Source: Kitasatospora sp. SolWspMP-SS2h
GTDB lineage: Bacteria > Actinomycetota > Actinomycetes > Streptomycetales > Streptomycetaceae
Length of the DNA: 64,000 bases
Direction: 5' to 3'
NCBI RefSeq assembly: GCF_003259315.1
Contig: NZ_QLLT01000015.1
Location: forward strand, 1 to 64,000
Shown piece after piece: positions 24,296-33,446 of the stretch; the stretch's first letter is position 1; each line of letters begins with the position of its first letter. Both the position numbers and the translations under genes were made by a program. The notes beneath the pieces were generated by a model. It did no database searches and was not told where the DNA came from. It saw nothing but the letters and a program-made list of their open reading frames with translations.

Positions 24296-24652
24296 GTGCA
24301 CCTCGCCTACCCCGCCGTCCTCGCCGTGCTGCTGTTCAGCGTCGGCGTGTACGGCGTGCTCGCCCGGCGCAACGTCGTCCTGGTGCTGATGTCGGTCGAG
24401 CTGATGCTCAACGCCGTCAACCTCAACCTGGTCGCCTTCGACGTCTGGCTGCGCGACACCCTGCACGCCGGCCAGGCGCTCACCCTGTTCACCATCACCA
24501 TCGCCGCCGCCGAGATCGGCCTCGGCCTGGCGATCGTGCTGCTGGTCTACCGCACCCGCCGCACCGCGGCCGTCGACGGGGTCACCGCGCTCGGCGACCG
24601 CCACGAGGCGGACGACCCCGCCGGTGCCGAGAAGGAGCGGGCCGCCGCATGA
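24296..24652 (+). CDS. nuoK: NADH-quinone oxidoreductase subunit K
   Basis: A 118-residue, three-helix membrane subunit. Conserved glutamates of the proton path are seen in VLMSVELMLNAVNLNLV (helix 2) and TIAAAEIGLGLAIV (helix 3). A short charged C-terminal tail ends at a stop overlapping the nuoL ATG (ATGA). GTG start one base after the nuoJ stop. Confidence 0.95.
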   Translation: MHLAYPAVLAVLLFSVGVYGVLARRNVVLVLMSVELMLNAVNLNLVAFDVWLRDTLHAGQALTLFTITIAAAEIGLGLAIVLLVYRTRRTAAVDGVTALGDRHEADDPAGAEKERAAA

Positions 24653-26667
24653 ACCTCGCGCTGCCGATCCTCGTCCCCGTGCTGCCCGCGCTCGGCGCCG
24701 CCGCCGGCCTCGCCACCGGCCGCCGGCACCCCGGCCTGGCCCGCCCGCTGGCGGTGCTGCCGGTCGCGGTGTCCGCCGTGCTCGCCCTGGTCACCGCCCT
24801 GCAACTGGGCACCGGCACCACCCTGGACGCCGGCACCCGGCTCGCCCCCACCGGCGGCCCCGAGATCTCGCTCGCCCTGCACCTGGACGGCTTCTCCTCG
24901 CTGATCTCGGTGCTGGTCGGCTTGGTCGCCACCTGCGTGCAGGTCTACTCCACGGCCTACCTCAAGGACGACCCGCGCTACCCCTCGTACGCGGCCCTGG
25001 TCTCGCTGTTCACCGCCGCGATGTTCCTGGTCGTCTACTCCGGCGACCTGATCGTGCTGCTGGTCGGCTGGGAGGTGATGGGCATCTGCTCGTACTTCCT
25101 GATCGGCCACCACTGGGAGACCGCCGACGCCCGCACCGCCTCGCTCAAGGCGTTCCTGGTCACCAAGCTCGGCGACGTGCCGTTCCTGTTCGGCCTGTTC
25201 CTGCTCGGCGCCGACGCCGGGACGTTCCGGATCACCGACGTGCTGCACACCGCCACCACCGGCGGACTCCAGCACCCCACCCTGATCGCCCTGCTGCTGC
25301 TCGGCGGCGTGGCCGGCAAGAGCGCCCAGTTCCCGCTGCACACCTGGCTGCCGGACGCGATGGCCGGCCCCACCCCGGTCTCCGCGCTGATCCACGCCGC
25401 CACCATGGTCGCGGCCGGCGTCTACCTGGTCGCCCGGCTGCTGCCGGTGTTCCTGCTGTCCTCCGCCGCGCTGCTGGTGCTCGCCGTGATGGCGGCCGTC
25501 ACCATGGTCGGCTCCGCGCTGTGCGCGCTCGCCCAGGACGACCTCAAGCGGGTGCTCGCCTACTCGACGGTCGGCCAGCTCGGCTACATGACCGGCGCGC
25601 TGGCCGCCGGCGACCGGCAGGCCGCGGTGTTCCACCTGGTCGGCCACGGCGCGTTCAAGGCGCTGCTGTTCCTCACCGCCGGCGTGGTCATCCACGCCGC
25701 GCACACCAACTCGATCAGCGCCATGTCCCGGATCGAGGGCCTGCGCCACCGCGTCCCCGACGCCTACTGGACGATGGGCATCGCCCTGGTCGCCCTGGTC
25801 GGCCTGCCGCCGTTCACCGGCTTCTTCACCAAGGAGTCGGTGCTCACCGCCGCCGAGCACGCCGCCCACGGGGAGGCGCTCACCGGCACCCTCGGCCCCG
25901 CCTCGGCCGTCCCCGCCGCGGCCGGCTGGACGGTCCTGGCGGCCGGGCTGCTCACCGCGCTGCTCACCGCCGCCTACGCCGCCCGGCTCTGGCTGGTCGC
26001 CTTCCACGCCCGGCCGGTGGCCGCCCCCGCCGCCGCCCCGTACTCCCCGGAGATCGACGAGGCCGACCCGGCGCACGCCGAACCGGCCGCGATGCGCTGG
26101 CCGCTGTGGGTGCTGGCCCTCCCCACCATGGGCTTCGGCCTGCTCGGGCTGCGCACCGACTGGCTCCCCGCCCTGCTCGACGGCGAACCGCTGCGCCCCG
26201 CCACCGCGACCATGGTGCTCGGCACCGGCGCCGCGGTGGCCGGCCTGCTGATCGGCTACGCCGCCTGGCGCACCGCCGCCGCCCGGGCCGCCGCCGCCCC
26301 GCCCGTCCGGGTCCCCCCGCAGGCCGGCCCGCCCGCCGCCGAGACGCTCACCGCGCCCGCCGCGCCCCCGGCCGCCGCCGACCCCGGACGCCTGCTGCTC
26401 GGCCCGCTGTACGGGCCCGCCCAGCACGGCTTCGGCGTCGACCGGCTGTACAGCGCCCTGTTCGTCCGGCCCACCCGGGCCGCCGCCCGGCTGGTCCGCT
26501 TCCTGGACCGGGCCGTGGTGGAGACGTACGTGCGCGGCGCGGGCGCCGCCCCCGGCTGGCTCGGCCGCGCCGTCCGCCTCGCCCAGACCGGCAACGCCCA
26601 GGGCTACCTGAACGCGCTGCTGGCCGGGGCCGTACTGCTCGCCGTCCTGGTGGCGGTCGGCTCATGA
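24649..26667 (+). CDS. nuoL: NADH-quinone oxidoreductase subunit L
   Basis: A 672-residue antiporter-like subunit with about 16 helices, one of the proton channels. Signatures include GWEVMGICSYFLIGHHWE (key Glu), FPLHTWLPDAMAGPTPVSALIHAATMV (key Lys/His region; read as FPLHTWLPDAMAGPTPVSAL), QDDLKRVLAYSTVGQLGYM and FKALLFLTAGVVIH. The C-terminal region has a loop rich in Ala/Pro (about 545-575) before the last helices and the lateral helix. ATG overlaps nuoK stop. Confidence 0.96.
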   Translation: MNLALPILVPVLPALGAAAGLATGRRHPGLARPLAVLPVAVSAVLALVTALQLGTGTTLDAGTRLAPTGGPEISLALHLDGFSSLISVLVGLVATCVQVYSTAYLKDDPRYPSYAALVSLFTAAMFLVVYSGDLIVLLVGWEVMGICSYFLIGHHWETADARTASLKAFLVTKLGDVPFLFGLFLLGADAGTFRITDVLHTATTGGLQHPTLIALLLLGGVAGKSAQFPLHTWLPDAMAGPTPVSALIHAATMVAAGVYLVARLLPVFLLSSAALLVLAVMAAVTMVGSALCALAQDDLKRVLAYSTVGQLGYMTGALAAGDRQAAVFHLVGHGAFKALLFLTAGVVIHAAHTNSISAMSRIEGLRHRVPDAYWTMGIALVALVGLPPFTGFFTKESVLTAAEHAAHGEALTGTLGPASAVPAAAGWTVLAAGLLTALLTAAYAARLWLVAFHARPVAAPAAAPYSPEIDEADPAHAEPAAMRWPLWVLALPTMGFGLLGLRTDWLPALLDGEPLRPATATMVLGTGAAVAGLLIGYAAWRTAAARAAAAPPVRVPPQAGPPAAETLTAPAAPPAAADPGRLLLGPLYGPAQHGFGVDRLYSALFVRPTRAAARLVRFLDRAVVETYVRGAGAAPGWLGRAVRLAQTGNAQGYLNALLAGAVLLAVLVAVGS

Positions 26668-26710
26668 CCCGTCCTCACCTCCCCGTCCCGGCACGCCCTT
26701 GGAGCCCCCG

Positions 26711-28237
26711 ATGAACGCGGTCCTCATCGCCCTCCTGGCGCTGCCGCTGCTCGGCGCCGCCCTGACGCTCGCCCCGATCGGCGACCGGCGGGCCCTGCGC
26801 CTCGGCACCGCCGTCACCGGCGGCACCCTGCTGCTGGCGGTCGCCCTCGCGGCCGGCTTCGACCACGGCGACCCGGGCCGGATGCAGGCCGTCACCGACG
26901 TGTCCTGGATCCCCGCCCTGGACGTGCGCCTGCACCTGGGCACCGACGGCATCTCGCTGCCGCTGCTGGTGCTCACCGCGCTGCTCACCTTCCTGTGCGC
27001 GCTGTACTCGCTGAAGCAGCTCCCCGCGGGCCCCGGCGGCCGGGCCTTCACCGGCCTGCTGCTCCTGCTGGAGACCGGCATGCTGGCCACCTTCGCGGTG
27101 CTCGACCTGGTGCTGTTCTTCCTGGCCTTCGAGATCGTCCTGATCCCGATGTACTTCCTGATCGCGCGCTGGGGCAGCGGACGGAAGGCCGCCGCCGCGA
27201 ACCGGTTCATCCTGTACACCCTGCTCGGCTCCGCCGTGATGCTGCTCGGCTTCCTGCTGATCGGCGTCCAGGCCGGGACGTTCGACATGGTGCGGCTCGC
27301 CGCCGCGCACGGCGGCGGCCTCTCGCACACCACCCAGCTGATCGCCGCGCTGGCGATCCTGGTCGGCCTCGCCGTGAAGGCCCCGGCCTGGCCGCTGCAC
27401 TCCTGGCTGCCCGACGCGCACACCGCCGCCCCCACCGCCGGCTCGGTGCTGCTGGCCGGCGTGATGCTCAAGATGGGCACCTACGGCCTGGTCCGCGTCC
27501 TGCTGCCGATCGTCCCGGACGGCACCGCGACCTTCGCCCCCTACCTGGGTGCGTTCGCCGCCGTCGGCATCGTCTACGGCTCGCTCGCCTGCCTGGCGCT
27601 CGCACGCAAGGGCGCCAAGGGCGACCTCAAGCGGCTGATCGCCTACTCCTCGGTCGGCCACATGGGCTTCGTGCTGCTCGGCATCGCCTCGCTCACCCCG
27701 GCCGGCCTGAACGGCGCGCTGTTCGCCAACATCGCGCACGGCCTGATCACCGGCCTGCTGTTCTTCGTGGTCGGCGCGGTCAAGGACCGCTACGGCACCG
27801 CCGACCTCGACACCCTCGCCGGGGCCACCGGCGCCGCCCTGTACGGCCGCGCCCCCCGGATCGGCGCGCTGCTCGCGTTCGCCGCCGTGGCCAGCCTCGG
27901 CCTGCCCGGACTGGCCGGGTTCTGGGGCGAACTGCTCGCCATGTACGGCGCGTTCGACCCGGCCGCCGGGCTCTCCCGGCCCGCGTTCCTCACCTACATG
28001 GTGCTGGCCGGCCTCGGAACCCTGCTCACCGCCGGCTACCTGCTGGTCGTGGTCAAGCGGGTCTGCGCGGGCGACCCGAAGCAGCCAGCCCCGGTCGCCG
28101 TCCTGCCCGACCTCCAGGGCCACGAGGCCGCCAGCTGGACGCCGCTCGCCGCGCTCACCCTGCTCGCGGGCCTGTGGCCGGCCCTGCTCCTCGGCCTCTC
28201 CGACCCGGCCGTCAAGCACCTCCTCGGAGGCGGCTGA
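26711..28237 (+). CDS. nuoM: NADH-quinone oxidoreductase subunit M
   Basis: A 508-residue antiporter-like proton-pumping subunit with about 14 helices. Seen are FEIVLIPMYFLIARWG (key Glu of helix 5), KAPAWPLHSWLPDAHTAAPT, KGDLKRLIAYSSVGHMGFV and the Lys/His positions of the half-channels. ATG at 26711 has GGAG six bases upstream; the 43-base gap after nuoL is the largest in the cluster. The stop overlaps the nuoN ATG (TGATG). Confidence 0.96.
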   Translation: MNAVLIALLALPLLGAALTLAPIGDRRALRLGTAVTGGTLLLAVALAAGFDHGDPGRMQAVTDVSWIPALDVRLHLGTDGISLPLLVLTALLTFLCALYSLKQLPAGPGGRAFTGLLLLLETGMLATFAVLDLVLFFLAFEIVLIPMYFLIARWGSGRKAAAANRFILYTLLGSAVMLLGFLLIGVQAGTFDMVRLAAAHGGGLSHTTQLIAALAILVGLAVKAPAWPLHSWLPDAHTAAPTAGSVLLAGVMLKMGTYGLVRVLLPIVPDGTATFAPYLGAFAAVGIVYGSLACLALARKGAKGDLKRLIAYSSVGHMGFVLLGIASLTPAGLNGALFANIAHGLITGLLFFVVGAVKDRYGTADLDTLAGATGAALYGRAPRIGALLAFAAVASLGLPGLAGFWGELLAMYGAFDPAAGLSRPAFLTYMVLAGLGTLLTAGYLLVVVKRVCAGDPKQPAPVAVLPDLQGHEAASWTPLAALTLLAGLWPALLLGLSDPAVKHLLGGG

Positions 28238-29766
28238 TGACCACCGCTCACGACCTGGGGCAGCCCCTCATGACTCCGCTCGCCGTCGCCGACCCGGGCG
28301 GCCTGATCCAGTCCGTCGACTGGGTGGCCGTCGCCCCGCCGCTGATCGCCGCGCTCGCCGCCCTCGCCGTGCTGGTCACCGACCTGTTCCTGCCGCCGGC
28401 CCGCAAGCGCCTGCTGGGGTGGCTGAGCGCGGCCGGACTGCTGGCCGCGCTGGCCGCGCTGATCCCGCTGGTCGGCGACGCCCGCTCGACGTTCTGCTTC
28501 GGGAGCGGCGGCTGCTCCTACACCGCCGACCACTTCGCGCTCGCCTTCCAGCTGCTGGCGCTGGGCGGCGCGCTGCTGACCGTGCTGCTCTCGCTGCACA
28601 CCGTCGAGAAGGAGCGGCTGCCCGGCGGCGAGTACTGGTTCCTGCTGCTCTGCTCGGCCTGCGGCGCCGCCCTGCTGCCCGCCGCCCGGGACCTCGCCAC
28701 CCTGGTGATCGCCCTGGAGGTGGCCACCCTGCCCGCGTTCGCCCTGGTCGCCCTGCGCCGGGACGGCCGGGGCGCGGAGAGCGCGCTCAAGTTCTTCCTC
28801 TCCTCGGTCACCGCGACCGCCGTGATGCTGCTCGGCGTCAGCTTCGTCTACGCCGCCGCCGGGACGCTCCAGCTCCAGGGCGTCGCCGACGGACTGGCGC
28901 ACGCCCCCGGCCGGTTGAAGCCGCTCGCCGAGGCGGGCGCGGTGCTCACCCTGGTCGGCTTCGCGTTCAAGACCGCCGCCGTCCCGTTCCACTTCTGGGT
29001 GCCCGACACCTACGTCGGCGCCCCGCTCCCGGTGGCCGGCTACCTCTCGGTGGTCGGCAAGGCGGCCGGCCTGTCCGGCCTCGCCCTGGTCACCACGCTG
29101 GCCTTCCGCCCGTACGGCCACACCTGGGGCCTGGTGCTGGCGGTGCTCGCCGCGCTCACCATGACGGCCGGCAACGCCGCCGCGCTGCGCCAGCGCCCCG
29201 ACGCCCCGCACGGGGCGGTCCGGCTGCTGGCCTGGTCCTCGGTCGGCCAGGCCGGGTACCTGCTGGTGCCGCTGGCCGCCGCCGGGTACGCCGGCTCGGC
29301 CGAGCCGCTGGGCGCGACCGTGGCGTACGCGCTGATCTACGGCCTGGTGAACCTGGGCGCGTTCGGCGCGGTCGCGCTGGTCGGCGGCTCCGGCCGGCTG
29401 GACGGCTTCCGCGGCCTGGCCGGGCGCAACCGCTGGGCGGCGCTCGCCCTGGCCTTCTTCCTGCTCTGCCTGGCGGGCCTGCCGCCCGGCGTGGTCGGCC
29501 TGTTCGGCAAGGTCGTGGTGTTCCGCGCGGCCGTGGACGCGGGCCTGGGCTGGCTGGCCGTGGTGATGGCGGTGAACGTGGTGGTCGCGCTCGCCTACTA
29601 CCTGAAGTGGACCGCCCTGCTGTTCGCGCCGTCCGCCGGAGCGGCCGAGCCGCGCCGTTCCCCGGCCTCGCTCCGGGTCGCGCTGGGCCTGGCGGCCGGC
29701 GGAGCGGCGGTGCTCTCGGTGGCCCCGCAGCTGGTCCTCCAGGTGGTGTCGGGCAGCCTGTTCTGA
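28237..29766 (+). CDS. nuoN: NADH-quinone oxidoreductase subunit N
   Basis: A 509-residue antiporter-like subunit, last of the cluster. Features are ALEVATLPAFALVALRRD, GFAFKTAAVPFHFWVPDTYVGAP, RLLAWSSVGQAGYLLVPLAA and FLLCLAGLPPGVVGLFGK. It carries a Cys pair in a short loop (STFCFGSGGCSY, about residues 85-96) that I do not recall in other NuoN proteins. ATG shares a base with the nuoM stop. The HtpX-like gene follows after 105 bases with its own ribosome site. Confidence 0.95.
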   Translation: MTTAHDLGQPLMTPLAVADPGGLIQSVDWVAVAPPLIAALAALAVLVTDLFLPPARKRLLGWLSAAGLLAALAALIPLVGDARSTFCFGSGGCSYTADHFALAFQLLALGGALLTVLLSLHTVEKERLPGGEYWFLLLCSACGAALLPAARDLATLVIALEVATLPAFALVALRRDGRGAESALKFFLSSVTATAVMLLGVSFVYAAAGTLQLQGVADGLAHAPGRLKPLAEAGAVLTLVGFAFKTAAVPFHFWVPDTYVGAPLPVAGYLSVVGKAAGLSGLALVTTLAFRPYGHTWGLVLAVLAALTMTAGNAAALRQRPDAPHGAVRLLAWSSVGQAGYLLVPLAAAGYAGSAEPLGATVAYALIYGLVNLGAFGAVALVGGSGRLDGFRGLAGRNRWAALALAFFLLCLAGLPPGVVGLFGKVVVFRAAVDAGLGWLAVVMAVNVVVALAYYLKWTALLFAPSAGAAEPRRSPASLRVALGLAAGGAAVLSVAPQLVLQVVSGSLF

Positions 29767-29871
29767 CCTGTGGTCGAATGCCGAGGGGAACGAACCGGCC
29801 AGTTCGGGGCGTTGATCCCGGCAGAGGGAAGCGGTTCCACGGCTTCCACCGGCACCACAGGAGGGCCCGCA

Positions 29872-30729
29872 GTGCACAGCCACCACAACGGATTGCGGAC
29901 GGCCGTCCTGTTGGGCGGCCTGTCCGCGCTGATCCTGGTGATCGGCAGCTTCTTCGGCCGCACCGGTCTGCTGGTGGCCCTGCTGGTCGCGGTCGGCACC
30001 AACGCGTACGCGTACTGGAACAGCGACCGGCTGGCGCTGCGCGCGATGCGGGCCCGCCCGGTCAGCGAGATCGAGGCCCCGCAGCTGTACCGGATCGTCC
30101 GCGAGCTCTCCACCTCGGCCCGCCAGCCGATGCCCCGGCTGTACATCTCGCCGACGCCCGCGCCGAACGCCTTCGCCACCGGCCGCAACCCGCGCAACGC
30201 GGCGGTCTGCTGCACCGACGGCATCCTGCAACTGCTCGACGAGCGCGAGCTGCGCGGCGTCCTCGGCCACGAGCTGAGCCACGTCTACAACCGGGACATC
30301 CTGATCTCCTCGGTGGCCGGGGCGCTCGCCTCGGTGGTGATGTTCCTGGTCAACTTCGCCTGGCTGATCCCGGTCGGCCGCTCGGACGACGACGACGGCC
30401 CGGGCCTGGTCGGCATGCTGGCGATCATGATCCTGGGCCCGGTCGCGGCCGGCCTGATCCAACTGGCCGTCAGCCGCTCCCGCGAGTACCAGGCGGACGC
30501 CGACGGCGCCCGGATCACCGGCGACCCGCTCGCCCTGGCAGACGCCCTGCGCAAGCTGGACGCCGGCACCCAGCGGCTGCCGCTGCCGCCCGAGCCGCAG
30601 CTCCAGACCGCCGGCCACATGATGATCGCCAACCCGTTCCGTCCCGGCGAGCGCGGCGCGAAGCTGTTCTCCACCCACCCGCCGATGCGCGAGCGGATCG
30701 CCCGCCTGGAGCGGATGGCCGGGCGCTGA
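29872..30729 (+). CDS. htpX: HtpX-like M48 membrane metalloprotease
   Basis: A 285-residue M48B peptidase for quality control of membrane proteins. It has two N-terminal helices (about 10-28 and 31-47), the zinc motif H133-E134-L-S-H137 (LGHELSHVYN), two more hydrophobic stretches (143-165, 178-200) and the third ligand in S-R-E-Y-Q-A-D (E205). I chose the GTG at 29872 with AGGAGG about eight bases upstream; an upstream GTG at 29770 would add 34 unlikely residues. It follows nuoN and may be a stress gene independent of it. Confidence 0.92.
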   Translation: MHSHHNGLRTAVLLGGLSALILVIGSFFGRTGLLVALLVAVGTNAYAYWNSDRLALRAMRARPVSEIEAPQLYRIVRELSTSARQPMPRLYISPTPAPNAFATGRNPRNAAVCCTDGILQLLDERELRGVLGHELSHVYNRDILISSVAGALASVVMFLVNFAWLIPVGRSDDDDGPGLVGMLAIMILGPVAAGLIQLAVSRSREYQADADGARITGDPLALADALRKLDAGTQRLPLPPEPQLQTAGHMMIANPFRPGERGAKLFSTHPPMRERIARLERMAGR

Positions 30730-30923
30730 CCGACCCGCCGCTCCCTGGCGCTCCCTGCCGCTCCTTGCTGCTCCCCGCCGTTCCTCCCGGGGCCGCTCCT
30801 CGCGTCGGCCGCGGGCACGCGCTGGCCCCTTCGGGCGACCGCCCGGCGAGCGTCCCGGTGCCGCCGCCGCCCCGCTGGTAGGGCTGGACGCACTGCCAGA
30901 CCCGAGGCCGGAGGTGCGGTGCG
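30730..30923. repeat. Short CGCTCC-type imperfect repeats upstream of ctaD
   Basis: About five degenerate copies of a 10-11-base unit (CGCTCCCTG, GCTCCTTG, GCTCCCCG) occupy 30739-30785 after the HtpX stop. The remainder up to the ctaD start is ordinary GC-rich DNA with GGAGG before the GTG. No clear terminator or promoter seen. Confidence 0.45.
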
Positions 30924-32636
30924 GTGACCATGCTGCCGAGCGACGCAGAACTGGGCCGGAGCGGTCCGCCGCCGCCCCCGCCCCCGCACCGCCGCTTCGG
31001 CCGGGCCTCCCGCCCGCGCCGGGGCCGGGCGCTGGTGGGGTGGCTGACCACCACCGACCACAAGCAGATCGGCACCCTCTACCTGGCCACCTCGTTCGCC
31101 TTCTTCCTGCTCGGCGGGGTGCTGGCGCTGGTGATGCGGGCCGAGCTGGCCCGTCCGGGGACGCAGATCCTGTCGAACGAGCAGTTCAACCAGGCGTTCA
31201 CCATGCACGGCACGATCATGCTGCTGATGTTCGCCACCCCGCTGTTCGCGGGCTTCGCGAACTGGTTCATGCCGCTGCACATCGGCGCCCCCGACGTGGC
31301 CTTCCCCCGGCTGAACGCCTTCGCCTACTGGCTGTACCTGTTCGGCTCGCTGATCGCGGTGGCCGGTTTCCTGACCCCGCAGGGCGCGGCCGACTTCGGC
31401 TGGTTCGCGTACGCGCCGCTGAACAGCGAGGTGCACTCGCCCGGGGTAGGCGCCGACCTGTGGATCATGGGCCTGGGCTTCTCCGGCTTCGGCACCATCC
31501 TCGGCTCGGTCAACTTCGTCACCACGATCGTCTGCCTGCGCGCCCCCGGCATGACGCTGTTCCGGATGTCGATCTTCACCTGGAACATCCTGCTGACCTC
31601 GATCCTGGTGCTGATGGCCTTCCCGGTGCTGGCCGGCGCGCTGCTCTGCCTGGAGGCGGACCGCAAGTTCGGCGCGCACGTCTTCGACCCGGCCAACGGC
31701 GGGCCGCTGCTCTGGCAGCACCTGTTCTGGTTCTTCGGGCACCCGGAGGTGTACATCATCGCGCTGCCGTTCTTCGGCATCGTGACCGAGATCCTCCCGG
31801 TGTTCTCCCGCAAACCGGTCTTCGGCTACTCCGGCCTGATCGCCGCGACCATCGCCATCGCGGGCCTGTCGATCACCGTCTGGGCGCACCACATGTTCGT
31901 CACCGGGCAGGTGCTGCTGCCGTTCTTCTCCTTCATGACCTTCCTGATCGCCGTCCCGACCGGCGTGAAGTTCTTCAACTGGGTCGGCACCATGTGGCGC
32001 GGTTCGCTCAGCTTCGAGACGCCGATGCTCTGGTCGATCGGCTTCCTGGTCACCTTCCTGTTCGGCGGCCTGACCGGCGTGCTGCTGGCCTCGCCGCCGA
32101 TCGACTTCCACGTCTCCGACTCGTACTTCGTGGTCGCGCACTTCCACTACGTGGTGTTCGGGACGGTGGTCTTCGCGATGTTCGCGGGCTTCTACTTCTG
32201 GTGGCCGAAGATGACCGGCCGGATGCTGGACGAGCGCCTCGGGCGGATCCACTTCTGGACGCTGTTCGTCGGCTTCCACACCACCTTCCTGGTCCAGCAC
32301 TGGCTGGGCGCCGAGGGCATGCCGCGCCGCTACGCCGACTACCTGGCCTCGGACGGCTTCACCACGCTCAACACCGTCTCCAGCGTCGGGTCCTTCCTGC
32401 TCGGCCTCTCCACGCTGCCGTTCCTCTACAACGTCTGGCGGACCGCCAAGTACGCGCCCAGGGTGGAGGTCGACGACCCGTGGGGCTACGGCCGCTCGCT
32501 GGAGTGGGCGACCTCCTGCCCGCCGCCCCGGCACAACTTCACCACCCTGCCGCGGGTCCGCTCCGAGTCCCCGGCGTTCGACCTGCACCACCCGGAGATC
32601 ACCGAGTCCGACCGGCTGCAGAACGAACCGCGCTGA
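30924..32636 (+). CDS. ctaD: Cytochrome c oxidase subunit I (aa3 type), isolated copy
   Basis: A 570-residue 12-helix heme-copper oxidase subunit I that reduces oxygen and pumps protons. Heme a ligand His in TMHGTIMLLMF, CuB/Tyr site GHPEVYI, the His pair AHHMF, and the heme a3/a ligands in VVAHFHYVVFG are all intact; GHPEVYI and its context suit the A-type family. An N-terminal extension of about 35 residues (Pro-rich, basic) precedes WLTTTDHKQIGTLY. GTG start with GGAGG nine bases upstream. No ctaC, ctaE, ctaF or bc complex gene is adjacent, so it is a stand-alone copy, probably a paralogue of the one in the main ctaCDEF-qcr cluster. Confidence 0.94.
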   Translation: MTMLPSDAELGRSGPPPPPPPHRRFGRASRPRRGRALVGWLTTTDHKQIGTLYLATSFAFFLLGGVLALVMRAELARPGTQILSNEQFNQAFTMHGTIMLLMFATPLFAGFANWFMPLHIGAPDVAFPRLNAFAYWLYLFGSLIAVAGFLTPQGAADFGWFAYAPLNSEVHSPGVGADLWIMGLGFSGFGTILGSVNFVTTIVCLRAPGMTLFRMSIFTWNILLTSILVLMAFPVLAGALLCLEADRKFGAHVFDPANGGPLLWQHLFWFFGHPEVYIIALPFFGIVTEILPVFSRKPVFGYSGLIAATIAIAGLSITVWAHHMFVTGQVLLPFFSFMTFLIAVPTGVKFFNWVGTMWRGSLSFETPMLWSIGFLVTFLFGGLTGVLLASPPIDFHVSDSYFVVAHFHYVVFGTVVFAMFAGFYFWWPKMTGRMLDERLGRIHFWTLFVGFHTTFLVQHWLGAEGMPRRYADYLASDGFTTLNTVSSVGSFLLGLSTLPFLYNVWRTAKYAPRVEVDDPWGYGRSLEWATSCPPPRHNFTTLPRVRSESPAFDLHHPEITESDRLQNEPR

Positions 32637-32815
32637 CCTGCCGCCGCGAGGGCCGCGCCGGGGCCGCGTCGGCGTCTTACCGGTGTCGTACCGGTGTCGC
32701 ACCGGCGGTCCGGCCCGGGTGCGGCGTCCGTTTCGCGGTGATATGAATCGTTTCGTCCCCGTGCCGTCCGACGCGCGGGGGCGTTCGGTCTGACCGTGCG
32801 CGGGATCGGAGCGTC

Positions 32816-33235
32816 ATGGACAACTATCCGCTGCTCAACATCTTCTGGACGATGCTGGAGCTGTTCCTCTGGATCCTCTGGTTCTTCCTGCTGTTCAAGA
32901 TCATCACGGACATCTTCCGCAGCCACGACATGGGCGGCGGCGCCAAGGCGGCCTGGACGATCCTGGTGATCCTGCTGCCCTTCCTGGGCGTGCTGCTCTA
33001 CCTGATCGTCCGCGGCGGCTCCATGCACGAACGCGACCTCGCCCAGGCCAAACAGGCCGACGCCGCCTTCCAGGAGTACGTCCGCAAGGCGGCCGGCACC
33101 GGTGGCGGCCCGGCGCCCTCCGGGGGCTCCTCGGGCGGCCACGTGGCGGACCTGGCGCGGCTGGCCGACCTCAAGAACAGCGGCGCGCTGACCGAGGAGG
33201 AGTACCAGCGGGCCAAGGACAAGCTGCTCACCTGA
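32816..33235 (+). CDS. PLDc_N and SHOCT domain membrane protein
   Basis: A 139-residue protein with two helices (about 10-30 and 46-66) forming a PLDc_N domain (WILWFFLLFKIITDIFR, then AAWTILVILLPFLGVLLYLI and RG), a Gly/Ser linker, and a C-terminal SHOCT motif (LARLADLKNSGALTEEEYQRAKDKLL, about 110-136, in pieces). SHOCT segments are short oligomerisation or binding elements. Membrane location is predicted; function unknown. Another PLDc_N protein lies at 823-1233. Confidence 0.88.
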   Translation: MDNYPLLNIFWTMLELFLWILWFFLLFKIITDIFRSHDMGGGAKAAWTILVILLPFLGVLLYLIVRGGSMHERDLAQAKQADAAFQEYVRKAAGTGGGPAPSGGSSGGHVADLARLADLKNSGALTEEEYQRAKDKLLT

Positions 33236-33252
33236 CCCCCGTCCGGCGCAGC

Positions 33253-33292
33253 GGCGCGCGGCCCGTCCCGACCCCGGGGCGGGCCGCGCGCC
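33253..33292 (+). terminator. Hairpin after the SHOCT protein gene
   Basis: A perfect 13-bp stem (33253-33265 with 33280-33292) with a 14-base loop that can pair further, 17 bases after the stop. Confidence 0.65.
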
Positions 33293-33446
33293 GTCCCCGG
33301 CCACCGCCCGCGCCGCCCCGCGACCCACCTCGTGGACCGCCCCTCGTCCCGCCTCGCGCTCCGCCCCGCGCTCCGCTCGTCACACCCCTGCCACAAGGCC
33401 GGTCCGCCACCTGCCCCTTCCGGCCCCGGTGTGCGAGCCTGGAGGC

